In this document: positions 28,798 to 37,627 of the stretch, piece after piece
How the letters are laid out: every line of letters starts with the position of its first letter
Numbering within the stretch: position 1 is the first letter of the stretch
Assembly: GCA_020344755.1 (NCBI GenBank)
Contig: CP070829.1
Coordinates: 1,010,756 to 1,060,557 of the forward strand
Source: Gemmatimonadales bacterium
Lineage (GTDB): Bacteria; Gemmatimonadota; Gemmatimonadetes; Longimicrobiales; Gaopeijiaceae
DNA: 49,802 nt
Direction of reading: 5' to 3'
Program-made: the position numbers and the translations under genes
Notes under the pieces: generated by a model
Databases searched by the model: none
The model's input: the letters and a program-made list of their open reading frames with translations, nothing else
What the model was told of the DNA's origin: nothing

Positions 28798-29889
28798 TCA
28801 GGTGGTCAGGACGGGACGGTACTTGTTGATGTCGTCCAGGACCCGGCCGCACCCCCGCACCACGCAGGTGAGGGGATCCTCGTCCACGTGGATCGGGAGG
28901 TTCGTCTCGTGCTCCAGGAGTCGGTCGAGTCCACGGATCAGGGCCCCGCCCCCGGTCATGACGATGCCTCGATCCACGATGTCCGACGACAGCTCGGGAG
29001 GGGTGATCTCCAGAGCCCGACGCACCGCCTCGACGATGGCCTGGATCGGCTCCTGGATGCACTCCCGCACTTCCTGGGAATGGACGGTCACGGTCTTGGG
29101 GATGCCGCTGACCAGGTCCCGTCCCTTCACCTCCATCTCCCGCTCTTCTCCGAAGTCGAAGGCCGACCCGATCTGGACCTTGATGGCCTCTGCGGTGGGC
29201 TCTCCAATGAGGAGATTGTAGTTCTTCCGGAGGAAGGTGACGATGGCCGAATCGAGTTCGTCTCCGCCCACCCTAATGGAGGTGTTGGAGACAATCCCCG
29301 ACAGGGCGATGACCGCGATCTCGGTGGTCCCCCCCCCGATGTCGATCACCATGTTCCCGGTGGGGGTCTCCACCGGTAGCCCCACGCCAATGGCGGCGGC
29401 CATGGGCTCGTCCACCATGTAGACCGCCTTGGCCCCAGCTGCCATGGCCGACGAGCGGACCGCTCGCCGCTCCAGCTCGGTAATCCCGGAAGGCACGCCC
29501 ACCACCACCCGAGGTTTGATACGGAAGATCCGCTTGGAGGTCACCTGCTTGAGGAAGTGCCGGAGCATCCCCTCGGTCACGTCCACGTCGGCGATGACCC
29601 CATCCTTGAGCGGTCGCACCGCCTCGATTCCCTCTGGCGTGCGCCCCAGCATCCGCTTTGCCTCCAGGCCGATTCCCACGATCCGCCCGGTATTCTTCTC
29701 CACCGCCACCACCGACGGCTCATTGAGCACGATCCCCTCACCCTTGATGTAGACCAGGGTGTTGGCCGTGCCCAGATCCACGGCGATGTCGTTCACCGGG
29801 ACCAGGCGGCCGGAATTCAGCCAGCGGAGGAAGTCGGACACGGGGCGATCGAGTTGAGAAACAGGTGGGGCGAGTCGGTGGCCGGCCAA
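28798..29889 (-). CDS. mreB: Cell-shape actin homologue MreB
   Basis: Actin-like ATPase forming membrane filaments that direct lateral wall synthesis. The conserved core starts NDIAVDLGTANTLVYIKGEG (phosphate 1), with VVVGVPSGITELERRA, MVDEPMAAAIGVGLP, MVIDIGGGTTEIAVIALSG (phosphate 2) and GIVMTGGGALIRGLD. The start is uncertain. TTG 29889 gives 363 residues with a 36-residue extension before the core. GTG 29841 gives MSDFLRWLNSGR, an amphipathic N-terminus more typical of MreB. The predicted promoter (TTGCCC-N17-TAGCTT) would start RNA near 29902, compatible with either start. No ribosome-binding site is seen for either. Confidence 0.95.
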   Translation of the reverse strand: MAGHRLAPPVSQLDRPVSDFLRWLNSGRLVPVNDIAVDLGTANTLVYIKGEGIVLNEPSVVAVEKNTGRIVGIGLEAKRMLGRTPEGIEAVRPLKDGVIADVDVTEGMLRHFLKQVTSKRIFRIKPRVVVGVPSGITELERRAVRSSAMAAGAKAVYMVDEPMAAAIGVGLPVETPTGNMVIDIGGGTTEIAVIALSGIVSNTSIRVGGDELDSAIVTFLRKNYNLLIGEPTAEAIKVQIGSAFDFGEEREMEVKGRDLVSGIPKTVTVHSQEVRECIQEPIQAIVEAVRRALEITPPELSSDIVDRGIVMTGGGALIRGLDRLLEHETNLPIHVDEDPLTCVVRGCGRVLDDINKYRPVLTT

Positions 29890-29908
29890 GCGTTACAGGC
29901 GAGGCCGC

Positions 29909-29937
29909 AAGCTAAACGGGAACCCCAGTAGGGGCAA
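29909..29937 (-). promoter_or_regulatory. Candidate promoter of the mreBCD-mrdA-rodA operon
   Basis: Read on the minus strand: -35 TTGCCC (29932-29937), a 17-base spacer and -10 TAGCTT (29909-29914). Predicted RNA start near 29902. It lies between a small hairpin following dut and the mreB start. Confidence 0.5.
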
Positions 29938-29940
29938 TGA

Positions 29941-29963
29941 GGAACGGGAGTTTTCCACGTTCC
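29941..29963 (-). terminator. Small hairpin downstream of dut
   Basis: GGAACG/CGTTCC arms at 29941-29946 and 29958-29963 with an 11-base loop, about 50 bases past the dut stop and directly upstream of the mreB promoter. Plausible weak terminator. Confidence 0.4.
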
Positions 29964-30010
29964 CCTGCGACAAATGTTTCCCCCCGGGGCGCCCCCAAAC
30001 AAGGCCCGCT

Positions 30011-30457
30011 TCATTCCCGGCCCGTGGACCCGAATCCCCCTCCACCCCGCTGGGTCTCGGATACGCCCTCCACTTCCTCGACGACCGGTGCTTCGAAACG
30101 CGCGAAGACCAGTTGCGCGACGCGGTCACCCCGCGCGACGGTCACGGCCTCCTTTCCCAGGTTCATCAGGGCCACCTTCACCTCCCCCCGATAGTCCGGA
30201 TCGATGGTCCCGGGGGTGTTCGGGAGGGTGATGCCGTGGCGGATCGCCAGGCCGGAGCGAGGACGAACCTGGCACTCGATCCCCTCCGGTAGCTCCATGA
30301 CCAACCCGGTGCCCGTCAGGTGCATGGCCCCGGGTTCGAGGACGAAGTCGTCGTCGGCGGAGCGGATGTCGTACCCGGCGGCGTGGGGTGTGGCCCGGGC
30401 CGGGAGGGGAAGATCGGGGTTGGACGGAAGACGCTGGAACCGAACGGGAGGAGTCAT
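30011..30457 (-). CDS. dut: dUTP diphosphatase (dUTPase)
   Basis: Hydrolyses dUTP to dUMP and pyrophosphate, keeping uracil out of DNA and supplying dTMP synthesis. 148 residues, trimeric type. All five family motifs are present: AAGYDIRSA; RPRSGLAIRHGI; NTPGTIDPDYRGEVKVAL, with the catalytic Asp; RGDRVAQLVF; and the C-terminal P-loop-like SETQRGGGGFGSTG. ATG 30457 begins MTPPVRFQRL, where family similarity starts; a longer frame to 30517 would add residues encoded by the upstream hairpin and is unlikely. Confidence 0.97.
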   Translation of the reverse strand: MTPPVRFQRLPSNPDLPLPARATPHAAGYDIRSADDDFVLEPGAMHLTGTGLVMELPEGIECQVRPRSGLAIRHGITLPNTPGTIDPDYRGEVKVALMNLGKEAVTVARGDRVAQLVFARFEAPVVEEVEGVSETQRGGGGFGSTGRE

Positions 30458-30472
30458 GGCTCTGAACGATGC

Positions 30473-30503
30473 GCGGGGCGGCGGGAGTATCGCGCCGCCC
30501 CGC
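30473..30503 (-). terminator. GC-rich hairpin between ald and dut
   Basis: A perfect 11-base stem GCGGGGCGGCG/CGCCGCCCCGC (30473-30483 and 30493-30503) with a 9-base loop. It lies 46 bases after the ald stop and 16 bases before the dut ATG. It is probably the ald terminator, though without a T tract. Its closeness to the dut start could also limit dut translation. Confidence 0.5.
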
Positions 30504-30548
30504 AAGGGGATCGCCACCTGAAGCCGGCGTCACGCCGTCCCACGGGTG

Positions 30549-31664
30549 TCAGCCCAGGAATGCCGCCGGGTCGTGGCACTCCAGCCCGAAGGCTTCCGCT
30601 ACTCCCGGATACGTCACCTTTCCGTCCACCACGTTCAGACCCAGGGCCAGCGCCGGGTCCGCGTTACACGCCGCCTTCCAACCCCGATCCGCCAGCGTCA
30701 GGGCGTAGGGAAGGGTCGCATTGGTGAGAGCCAGCGTGCTCGTCCGCGGGACGCCACCGGGCATATTCGCCACCGCGTAGTGGATGACGCCGTCAACCGT
30801 GTAGATGGGATCGTCATGGGTGGTAGGCTTGATCGTCTCCACGCATCCGCCCTGGTCCACCGCCACGTCCACGATCACGGATCCCGGCTTCATGGTCTTG
30901 AGGTCCTCCCGGGTCACGAGGCTGGGCGCCTTCTTCCCCGGAATCAGGACCGCACCCACCACCAGGTCCGAGTCCTCCAGCTGCTTCCGAACGGCATAGC
31001 GCGTGCTGTACAGGAGGTTGACGTTGGCCGGCATGACATCCGAGAGGTACCGGAGCCGCGGCAGGCTGATGTCCATGATGGACACCCGTGCGCCGAGCCC
31101 CGCCGCCATCTTCGCGGCGTTGACGCCGACGATCCCGCCCCCGAGGACCAGCACCTTTCCGGGGAGCACCCCGGGGACACCCCCGAGCAACACCCCCGCC
31201 CCACCCGAGTGGCGCTCCAGGTACTTGGCCCCTTCCTGGATGGCCATCCGTCCCGCCACCTCGGACATGGGCGTCAGGAGAGGGAGCTCTCCGTTGGGAA
31301 GCTCCACGGTCTCGTAGGCCAGCGCGACGGCGCCGGAGTCCATTACCGCCCGCGTGAGGGGCTCGGATGCAGCGAAGTGGAAGTAGGTGAAGAGGAGCTG
31401 CCCGGGGCGCATGCGGGGCCATTCCGGTTCGATGGGCTCCTTCACCTTCATGATCATCTCGGCGCGGCTCCAGACCTCCTCTGCCGCCTCCACGATCTCC
31501 ACACCCGCATTCTCGTAGAAGTCGTCGGTGAATCCGCTGGGCAAGCCAGCTCCCTTCTCCACCATGACCTGGTGACCGGCCGCCGTGAGCGCCTCCGCTC
31601 CAGCGGGGGTCAGGGCGACCCGGTACTCTTCGCGCTTGATCTCCTTCGGAACGCCGATCAGCAT
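30549..31664 (-). CDS. ald: Alanine dehydrogenase
   Basis: NAD-dependent enzyme interconverting L-alanine and pyruvate plus ammonia. 371 residues. N-terminal [20 protein letters not shown]; catalytic Lys75 (MKVKEP) and His96 (FTYFHFAAS) fall at the family positions; the Rossmann fold is [17 protein letters not shown] near 170-185; and [21 protein letters not shown] lies near the C-terminus. ATG 31664 matches the family N-terminus. The 87-base upstream gap holds TAGAAT (31727-31732) and a 7-base hairpin (31695-31718), so it probably has its own promoter. Confidence 0.97.
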   Translation of the reverse strand: MLIGVPKEIKREEYRVALTPAGAEALTAAGHQVMVEKGAGLPSGFTDDFYENAGVEIVEAAEEVWSRAEMIMKVKEPIEPEWPRMRPGQLLFTYFHFAASEPLTRAVMDSGAVALAYETVELPNGELPLLTPMSEVAGRMAIQEGAKYLERHSGGAGVLLGGVPGVLPGKVLVLGGGIVGVNAAKMAAGLGARVSIMDISLPRLRYLSDVMPANVNLLYSTRYAVRKQLEDSDLVVGAVLIPGKKAPSLVTREDLKTMKPGSVIVDVAVDQGGCVETIKPTTHDDPIYTVDGVIHYAVANMPGGVPRTSTLALTNATLPYALTLADRGWKAACNADPALALGLNVVDGKVTYPGVAEAFGLECHDPAAFLG

Positions 31665-31694
31665 CGCTCTAACGTCTCGTATGAGGGTGGTCCG

Positions 31695-31718
31695 GGCCGG
31701 GTACGGAATCGCCCGGCC
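31695..31718 (-). repeat. Hairpin in the ald upstream region
   Basis: GGCCGGG/CCCGGCC arms at 31695-31701 and 31712-31718 with a 10-base loop, between a -10-like TAGAAT (31727-31732) and the ald ATG. It could terminate the M16 peptidase transcript or form part of the ald leader. No T tract. Confidence 0.35.
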
Positions 31719-31751
31719 AGGCACGGATTCTACCCAATTTCCGGAGCGTCG

Positions 31752-33062
31752 TCACCCGCGCTGCGGGCCGAGCGAGAGGACCAGCTGCCGGCCCGTTTCG
31801 AAGAGGGTCCGAGCCACGTCCGCCACCTGATCCTGATTCACCGCGTCGTACCTCTCCAGGAGCTCGCCGAGATCGACGACCGGCTCGTCGTGGAGCGCGA
31901 AGGCCGCGAGCCGGTGAAGCCGCGAGCCCAGTGACTCCGCCGCCAGGGTCAGTTGACCCTTCACCTGCTCCCGCACCAGCTCCAGCTCCCGGTCCGACAG
32001 CCCGTGGTGAGCCATCCGGTCCATCTCCTCCAGAACGGCCTCCACCGCCAGGGAGGCGGCCTCGGGCCGGGTCCCGAGGTACACACCCACACTGCCCGCA
32101 GCCCGGTGGAAAGAGTGGAAGGAGTAGACGGCGTAGGCCAGGGCCAGCTCTTCACGAATCCGCTGGAAGAGTCGGGAACTCATCCCGCCACCGAAGGCCT
32201 GGGAGAGAACCACCAGCGCATACCTCCGCGGATCCGCGCGGTGCAGGCCCGCGGTGCCGAAGACGATATGGGACTGGGTCGACTCCCTTGCCTCGTGTCG
32301 ATCCCCCGCCCCCGCCTGGGATGGTGTGGCCACCAGGGACGCGGGACGTCCCGGTTCGAGGGCCCCGAAGCGGTTCACGACCTCTCGAAGCACCGCATCG
32401 TGGTCCAGGTTCCCCGCCGCGGCCACCACCATGTTCCGGGCACGGTAGGAGGATGCGTGGACCCGGTGCAGGTCGTCGGCCGAGAGTTCCGAAACGGTCT
32501 CCCGAGTCCCCAGGATGGGGTGGCCATAGGGGTGGGTGCCCCACAACTCCCTGGCGTGGAGGTCGAAGACCAGATCGTCCGGCGTGTCCTCCACCGTCCC
32601 GATCTCCTCCAGGACGACGTCGCGCTCCAGGGCCAGGTCCTGGTCTCTCAGGAGGGGGTGAAGCGCCAGGTCGGACAGGACGTCCAGTGCCACGGGCAGG
32701 TGCCGGTCCAGAACCCGGGCCTGATAGGAGGTGTGCTCCCTGGAGGTGTACGCATCCAGCGAGCCGCCGAGCGATTCGAGGGAAAGGGCGATCTCCTTCG
32801 CCGATCGGGAGCGGGTCCCTTTGAAGACCATGTGCTCCAGCATGTGGCTGGCACCCATGATCTCCGCCGGCTCGTGCGCTCCGCCCTGGATCACCCACAC
32901 CCCCGCGGCTGCCGACCGAACACCGGGGACACGCTCGGTCAGGACGCGCAACCCATTGTCCAGTGTGGTGACGCGGACGTCGGCGTCGGACGCGACGTCC
33001 GGCAACGTCGAGGGGGACGCGGTCCGAGAACCGCGCCCCCCGTCGCGCTGTCCCTCCGTCAT
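31752..33062 (-). CDS. M16-family (insulinase-like) zinc peptidase
   Basis: A 436-residue protein of the mitochondrial-processing-peptidase-like M16B group. The inverted zinc motif HMLEH is at residues 73-77 (GASHMLEHMVFKGT), with the third ligand Glu153 in ERDVVLEEIG. The second inactive-half signature AFGGGMSSRLFQRIREE and a tyrosine-rich YAVYSFHSF region are present. Single-chain length of this size usually dimerises. No signal peptide is apparent; the N-terminal 28 residues are polar and probably disordered. It starts 5 bases after the pnp stop, and pnp-M16 adjacency is common in bacteria. Confidence 0.94.
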   Translation of the reverse strand: MTEGQRDGGRGSRTASPSTLPDVASDADVRVTTLDNGLRVLTERVPGVRSAAAGVWVIQGGAHEPAEIMGASHMLEHMVFKGTRSRSAKEIALSLESLGGSLDAYTSREHTSYQARVLDRHLPVALDVLSDLALHPLLRDQDLALERDVVLEEIGTVEDTPDDLVFDLHARELWGTHPYGHPILGTRETVSELSADDLHRVHASSYRARNMVVAAAGNLDHDAVLREVVNRFGALEPGRPASLVATPSQAGAGDRHEARESTQSHIVFGTAGLHRADPRRYALVVLSQAFGGGMSSRLFQRIREELALAYAVYSFHSFHRAAGSVGVYLGTRPEAASLAVEAVLEEMDRMAHHGLSDRELELVREQVKGQLTLAAESLGSRLHRLAAFALHDEPVVDLGELLERYDAVNQDQVADVARTLFETGRQLVLSLGPQRG

Positions 33063-33066
33063 CGGG

Positions 33067-35193
33067 CTAGGAATCGCTGCCCGCTCCGGCGGTGGCCTCC
33101 TGTTCCTCCATGATGGCCGCGCGCCTGGAGAGTCGCAGGCGACCCTTCTCGTCGATGGACAGGAGCTTCACCCGGGTGATGTCGCCCTTCTTCAGCACGT
33201 CCTCCGTCTTCTCGACCCGGCCCTCGGCCAGCTCCGAGATGTGGCAGAGACCCTCCGTACCCGGGAGGATCTCGACGAACGCACCGAAGGTGGTGGTGTT
33301 CTTCACCGGACCCTCGTAGATCCGGCCTACCTCGGGCTCCTTCACGATCGCCTCGATCATCTCCCGGGCCCGGGCCGAAGCCTCGCCGCTCACCGCGGCG
33401 ATCTTCACGAGACCGCTGTCGTCGATCTCGATGGTTGCTCCCGACTCGTCCTGGATCGCCCGAATGGTCTTTCCCTTCGGTCCGATGATCTCGCCGATCT
33501 TGTCCGGCTTGATCTGGATGGTGGAGATGCGCGGTGCCCAGGGCGAGATGTCGCTCCGGGGCTCGCCGATGGCCTGGTCCATGATGTCCAGAATGTGCAT
33601 CCGGCCCTTGTGGGCCCGGTGGACCGCATCCCGGAGGATGTCCATGGTGAGACCCCTGATCTTGATGTCCATCTGGATGGACGTGACCCCGTTTCGCGTC
33701 CCGGCGACCTTGAAATCCATGTCGCCGAGGGCGTCCTCGAGGCCCAGGATGTCGGTCAGGACCGCGACACGGTCGCCGTCCTTGATGAGGCCCATGGCCA
33801 CACCTGCGCAGGCCCCCTTGATGGGCACCCCCGCATCCATCAGCGAGAGGGACGCGCCACAGACGGAGGCCATGGAGGAGGAGCCATTGGACTCCAGGAT
33901 GTCGGAAACCACCCGCAGGGTGTAGGGAAAGTCGTCGTAGGCCGGAAGGAGGGGCTGAATGGCCCGCTCCGCCAGGTTTCCGTGACCGATCTCCCTCCGG
34001 GAGGTCCCGCGGAAGGGACGCGCTTCCCCTACCGAGAAGGGCGGGAAGTTGTAGTGAAGCATGAAGGTCTTGGTAACCTCCTCGCGGACATCGATGGAGT
34101 CGATGCGCTGCTCGTCGCGAGCGGTTCCCAGGGTGGTGGCCACCAGGGCCTGGGTCTGACCCCGGGTGAACAACGAGGAGCCGTGGGTCCTGGGAAGCAC
34201 ACCGACCTCGCAGGAGATGGGGCGGATCTCGTCGACCCCTCGGCCGTCCGCACGCTCACCCTTGCTGAGAATCTGCTCACGCATCGTGCGCTTTTCGATG
34301 CTCCGCAGGACCTCGCCCACGTCCTTCTCGTGCTCCGCCCAGGCCTCGTCCTCGGCCTTGAGGGTGGCGATCACGTCCTCCTTGACGGTGGCCATGGCCT
34401 GCTGGCGCTCCTGCTTGTCCGACAGGTTGAGGGCCTCCACGACCTTCGCGCCGGCGAGCTCTTCCACCTTCCTGCGGAGCGTCTCGTCCGGGGCGACCGG
34501 CGCCCACTCCATGTCCGGAACGCTGTGCCCGTCCAGCAGCTCCCTCTGGGCCGCGATGAGCTCGCGGATTCCTTCGTGGGCGAACTGGATCGCCTCCAGG
34601 ACATCGTCCTCCGGGACCTCGAGCGAGCCACCCTCCACCATGAGGATGGCGTCCTCGGTGCCCGCCACCACGATGTCCAGATCGCTGTACTCCAACTGCT
34701 GGAAAGTGGGGTTCCAGATCCAGTTCCCCTGCACCCGCCCCACACGGACGGAAGCCACCAGGTCGTTGAAGGGGATGTTGGACATGTTCAGCGCCACGCT
34801 GGCCCCCAGGAGCGCCAGGACGTCGGCGTCGTTCTCCTGGTCGGCGCTCAAGATGAAGCAGGCGACCTGGGTCTCGTGCATGAACCCGTCCGGGAAGAGG
34901 GGCCGGAGGGGGCGGTCGGTGAGACGCGCCGAGAGGATCTCCTTCTCCCCGGGGCGGCCCTCACGCTTGAAGAAGCCGCCAGGGATCTTCCCGGCAGCGT
35001 AGGTCTTCTCCCGGTACTCCACCGTGAGGGGGAAGAAGGGGAGGTGGGTCGGGTTCGGCTGTGCCGTGGCGGTGCAAAGCACCGTGGTGTCTCCGTACTG
35101 TACGAGACACGAGCCCCCTGCGAGCCGGGCCATCCGGCCGATTTCCAGGGTGAGGGGGCGTCCTGCGAACTGGCGCTCGATGCGCTGGATCAT
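33067..35193 (-). CDS. pnp: Polyribonucleotide nucleotidyltransferase (PNPase)
   Basis: Phosphorolytic 3'-5' exoribonuclease of the RNA degradosome. 708 residues: a first RNase PH domain (residues about 10-210, starting LEIGRMARLAGGSCLVQYGDT), a helical linker, a second catalytic RNase PH domain with FTRGQTQALVATTLGT and the metal-binding DMDFKVAGT, a KH domain (KIGEIIGPKGKTIRAIQDES) and a C-terminal S1 domain (KNTTTFGAFVEILPGTEGL). Length matches E. coli (711). Upstream rpsO is separated by 162 bases that include a strong hairpin, as in the classic rpsO-pnp arrangement. Confidence 0.99.
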   Translation of the reverse strand: MIQRIERQFAGRPLTLEIGRMARLAGGSCLVQYGDTTVLCTATAQPNPTHLPFFPLTVEYREKTYAAGKIPGGFFKREGRPGEKEILSARLTDRPLRPLFPDGFMHETQVACFILSADQENDADVLALLGASVALNMSNIPFNDLVASVRVGRVQGNWIWNPTFQQLEYSDLDIVVAGTEDAILMVEGGSLEVPEDDVLEAIQFAHEGIRELIAAQRELLDGHSVPDMEWAPVAPDETLRRKVEELAGAKVVEALNLSDKQERQQAMATVKEDVIATLKAEDEAWAEHEKDVGEVLRSIEKRTMREQILSKGERADGRGVDEIRPISCEVGVLPRTHGSSLFTRGQTQALVATTLGTARDEQRIDSIDVREEVTKTFMLHYNFPPFSVGEARPFRGTSRREIGHGNLAERAIQPLLPAYDDFPYTLRVVSDILESNGSSSMASVCGASLSLMDAGVPIKGACAGVAMGLIKDGDRVAVLTDILGLEDALGDMDFKVAGTRNGVTSIQMDIKIRGLTMDILRDAVHRAHKGRMHILDIMDQAIGEPRSDISPWAPRISTIQIKPDKIGEIIGPKGKTIRAIQDESGATIEIDDSGLVKIAAVSGEASARAREMIEAIVKEPEVGRIYEGPVKNTTTFGAFVEILPGTEGLCHISELAEGRVEKTEDVLKKGDITRVKLLSIDEKGRLRLSRRAAIMEEQEATAGAGSDS

Positions 35194-35313
35194 GCTTTCT
35201 TTCTCTTCCGCTTCGCCGCAGAGGGTGTTCTCTGGGCTGGTTTCAGGAGGGCCCGGGTCACATACCCCGGACCAGCTTCACGTCCCCCGGTCCGATTCCA
35301 GGAGACCAATGAC

Positions 35314-35347
35314 CAGAGGGCGGAGACCCGGAGGCCCCCGCCCTCTG
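35314..35347 (-). terminator. Hairpin between rpsO and pnp
   Basis: A perfect 10-base stem CAGAGGGCGG/CCGCCCTCTG (35314-35323 and 35338-35347) with a 14-base loop. It begins 8 bases after the rpsO stop and lies 120 bases before the pnp start. It is the probable rpsO terminator or a partial terminator/processing site controlling pnp. Confidence 0.6.
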
Positions 35348-35355
35348 ATCCGAAC

Positions 35356-35616
35356 TCAGTGCCGGAGGCCGAGGTCCGCGATCAGGGCGCGGTACTGCTC
35401 GACGTCCGAATTCTTCAGGTATTCCAGGAGGCGACGCCGGCGTCCCACCATCTTCAGCAACCCGCGGCGGCTGTGGTGGTCCTGCTTGTGGGCGTCGAAG
35501 TGGGCCCGGAGGTGGTTGATGCGCTCGGTCAGCAGTGCGATCTGCACAGGAGCGCTGCCCACATCACCCTCGTGGAGGGCGTACTTCTCGATAATTGCGG
35601 CTTTGTCGATGCTCAT
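35356..35616 (-). CDS. rpsO: 30S ribosomal protein S15
   Basis: 86-residue S15, an early 16S rRNA-binding protein of the small-subunit platform. Recognisable segments: [42 protein letters not shown] and the basic [11 protein letters not shown]. It is slightly shorter than the E. coli protein (89). ATG 35616 has a strong GAGGAGG ribosome-binding site. The 167-base upstream region has a possible promoter and a 6-base hairpin, and may hold an S15 autoregulatory leader. Confidence 0.99.
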   Translation of the reverse strand: MSIDKAAIIEKYALHEGDVGSAPVQIALLTERINHLRAHFDAHKQDHHSRRGLLKMVGRRRRLLEYLKNSDVEQYRALIADLGLRH

Positions 35617-35662
35617 TGGAGAGCCTCCTCAAGAGACGTTCGCTGCAAGGGAAGCGAGTTGT

Positions 35663-35680
35663 CCGGCGTAACAGCGCCGG
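35663..35680 (-). repeat. Leader hairpin upstream of rpsO
   Basis: CCGGCG/CGCCGG arms (35663-35668 and 35675-35680, 6-base loop) about 45 bases before the rpsO start. S15 represses its own translation in many bacteria through lineage-specific leader structures, so this is a candidate. It could equally be a ribF terminator. Confidence 0.3.
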
Positions 35681-35693
35681 GTAGTAGCCATGA

Positions 35694-35722
35694 AGGCTAA
35701 CGGATTGCCAGTTCCCCATCAA
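35694..35722 (-). promoter_or_regulatory. Weak candidate promoter of rpsO
   Basis: Minus-strand TTGATG (35717-35722), 17-base spacer, TAGCCT (35694-35699). RNA would start near 35687 and include the 35663-35680 hairpin. The hexamer matches are modest. Confidence 0.3.
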
Positions 35723-35783
35723 TGGTTCAGTGGGTCAAGACTCTCCCGATCCCGCCGCACGTCGGCTGGAGCCCCACTTCGCC

Positions 35784-36722
35784 TCAAGGTGGGTCCCGCC
35801 GGGAATCCTCGGCCAGGACCTCCGCCGCTTGCCACACGTCGGCCCGCATCTGTCGGACCAGGGACTCCGCCGAATCGAACGGCACGACCCCCCGGAGAAA
35901 CCGGATGAAGTCCACCCGCACCTCTTCTCCGTAGAGATCCCCCTCGAAGTCCAGGAGGTGCAGCTCCACGGAAGGGGGCGCACCCTGGAATGTCGGTCGG
36001 GGCCCGAGGTGGAGAGCTCCGGGGTGGATCCCCGAGCGCGTGACGCCTCGCACCGCGTAGATCCCGGTGGGCGGGAGCAGCTTGTCCGGCGGAAATCCCG
36101 CCAGATTCGCGGTCGGGAATCCAAGCACCCGTCCCCGGCCGTCCCCCTTCACCACCACGCCCCGTATCGAATAGGGTCGCCCCAGCCCTGCCCTCGCCCG
36201 GGGCATGTCCCCCGCCGCCACCCATCTCCGGATCTGGCTGGACGAGATGGGCTCGTGGTCCGTCTCCACGGGGCCGACCACGTCCACGGTGAAGTCCAGC
36301 TCCCTGCCGATCCGGGTCAGGGTCTCGGCATCCCCCGAGCGTCCGCGTCCGAAACCATGATCGTATCCGATGACCAACTCCTCGACCCCCAGCCGGCCCA
36401 CGAGGATCTCCTCCACGAAGCGACGAGGCTCGTATCGTGCGAGCGCCGGAGTGAAAGCCAGGAAGACGGCATAGTCCAGGCCGCTCTCCGCCAGGATCTC
36501 CTTCTTCTCCACGGGAGTGGTGAGGAGCGGCGGTGCGTCCTGGGGGCGGACGATCTGAAGCGGGTGGGGATGGAAGGTGACGAGCACGCTCCGACGACCC
36601 GAAGCCCGGGCCCGGGACTGGATCTCCTGGAGTACGGCCCAGTGGCCGCGGTGGACGCCATCGAAGGTCCCCACCGTCACGACGGTCCCCCGGTCCGAGG
36701 GAATCCCCCTCGGGAGGCTCAC
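35784..36722 (-). CDS. ribF: Bifunctional riboflavin kinase / FAD synthetase
   Basis: Makes FMN and FAD from riboflavin. 312 residues. The N-terminal nucleotidyltransferase domain has GTFDGVHRGH at 18-27, TFHPHPLQIV and the ISSSQIRRWVAAGD element (the usual SSTxIR). The C-terminal flavokinase domain has GRPYSIRGVVVKGDGRGRVLGFPTANL and LHLLDFEGDLYGEEVRVDF. The GTG at 36722 overlaps the truB stop in GTGA, which settles the start. Last gene of the rimP-to-ribF transcription unit. Confidence 0.97.
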   Translation of the reverse strand: MSLPRGIPSDRGTVVTVGTFDGVHRGHWAVLQEIQSRARASGRRSVLVTFHPHPLQIVRPQDAPPLLTTPVEKKEILAESGLDYAVFLAFTPALARYEPRRFVEEILVGRLGVEELVIGYDHGFGRGRSGDAETLTRIGRELDFTVDVVGPVETDHEPISSSQIRRWVAAGDMPRARAGLGRPYSIRGVVVKGDGRGRVLGFPTANLAGFPPDKLLPPTGIYAVRGVTRSGIHPGALHLGPRPTFQGAPPSVELHLLDFEGDLYGEEVRVDFIRFLRGVVPFDSAESLVRQMRADVWQAAEVLAEDSRRDPP

Positions 36723-37627
36723 GACGCCGCCTCCAGGGCGTGGGGGAACACCTTCTCCGGGCGGATGACTCCGCCCTCCACATGCGCGACCGAGAGAAGA
36801 TGTCCTCTGAAGTGCAGCGCAACCGGGCCCGGCGCAGGTCCCTCCGGGTCCCCGTCCCCGACCGTGGAAAGCGACTGGCCGTGACAGATGCGGGCGGCCT
36901 CGGCTTCGTCGACCTCCAACCGCGTCCATCCTCCGAGGGCGTCCAGGGGTGTGATCCAGCTCCCCGCGGGAATCGGCTCCCGGAAGTCACCTGGAACCGC
37001 ATCCTCCACCCGGTGGGCACCGACGCGGGTCCGCCGAAGAGCGACGAGGTGTGCGCCCACCCCCAGGGCCTCACCCACGTCACGGGCCAGGCTGCGAATG
37101 TACGTCCCGCTGGAACACACGACCCGGAATCCGATTTCGGGAAGGGCCAGTTCGGTCAGCTCGAGCTCGTGGATCACGACCCGGACGGCGGGGAGCGAGA
37201 CCTTCTCTCCCCTGCGGCTCCTTCGATGGGCAGCCTCGCCCTGGACCTTCTTCGCCGAAAACACCGGTGGACGCTGCTCGATGGTGCCGCGGAGCGTGGC
37301 CAAGGCTCCCTCCACCGCCCCAAGCGTCACCTGCCGCCACGCATCCGACTCCGCGACCGCCTGGCCCTCCCGATCCAGCGTGTCGGTGCTCACTCCGAGG
37401 CGGGCCGTCGCCAGGTACTCCTTGTCCTGCCCCGTCAGGTATTCCGACAGACGGGTCGCCGGGCCCACGCACAGGAGCATCAACCCGGAGGCGAAGGGAT
37501 CCAGCGTCCCGGTGTGCCCCACCCTTCGGACGCGCAGCACCCGGCGGGCCCGCTGGACGATATCGTGGGAGGTCGGACCCACGGGCTTGTCCACGGGCAG
37601 GACGGCGCCTTCTACGGGAACCGTCAC
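36719..37627 (-). CDS. truB: tRNA pseudouridine(55) synthase TruB
   Basis: Isomerises U55 in the T loop of tRNAs. 302 residues from the GTG at 37627, which overlaps the rbfA stop in GTGA. The catalytic aspartate is Asp43 in GHTGTLDPFASG. Other motifs: LPVDKPVGPTSHDIV (motif I), a KEYLATARLGVSTDTLD segment, RPPVFSAKKVQGEAAH and CSSGTYIRSLARDVGEAL. A C-terminal extension resembling a degenerate PUA-like region follows. Confidence 0.97.
   Translation of the reverse strand: MTVPVEGAVLPVDKPVGPTSHDIVQRARRVLRVRRVGHTGTLDPFASGLMLLCVGPATRLSEYLTGQDKEYLATARLGVSTDTLDREGQAVAESDAWRQVTLGAVEGALATLRGTIEQRPPVFSAKKVQGEAAHRRSRRGEKVSLPAVRVVIHELELTELALPEIGFRVVCSSGTYIRSLARDVGEALGVGAHLVALRRTRVGAHRVEDAVPGDFREPIPAGSWITPLDALGGWTRLEVDEAEAARICHGQSLSTVGDGDPEGPAPGPVALHFRGHLLSVAHVEGGVIRPEKVFPHALEAAS

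Noticed and set aside
32731..35700. 989-codon plus-strand frame opposite pnp and rpsO
   Set aside because: Antisense shadow of pnp in GC-rich sequence; pnp and rpsO are unmistakable.
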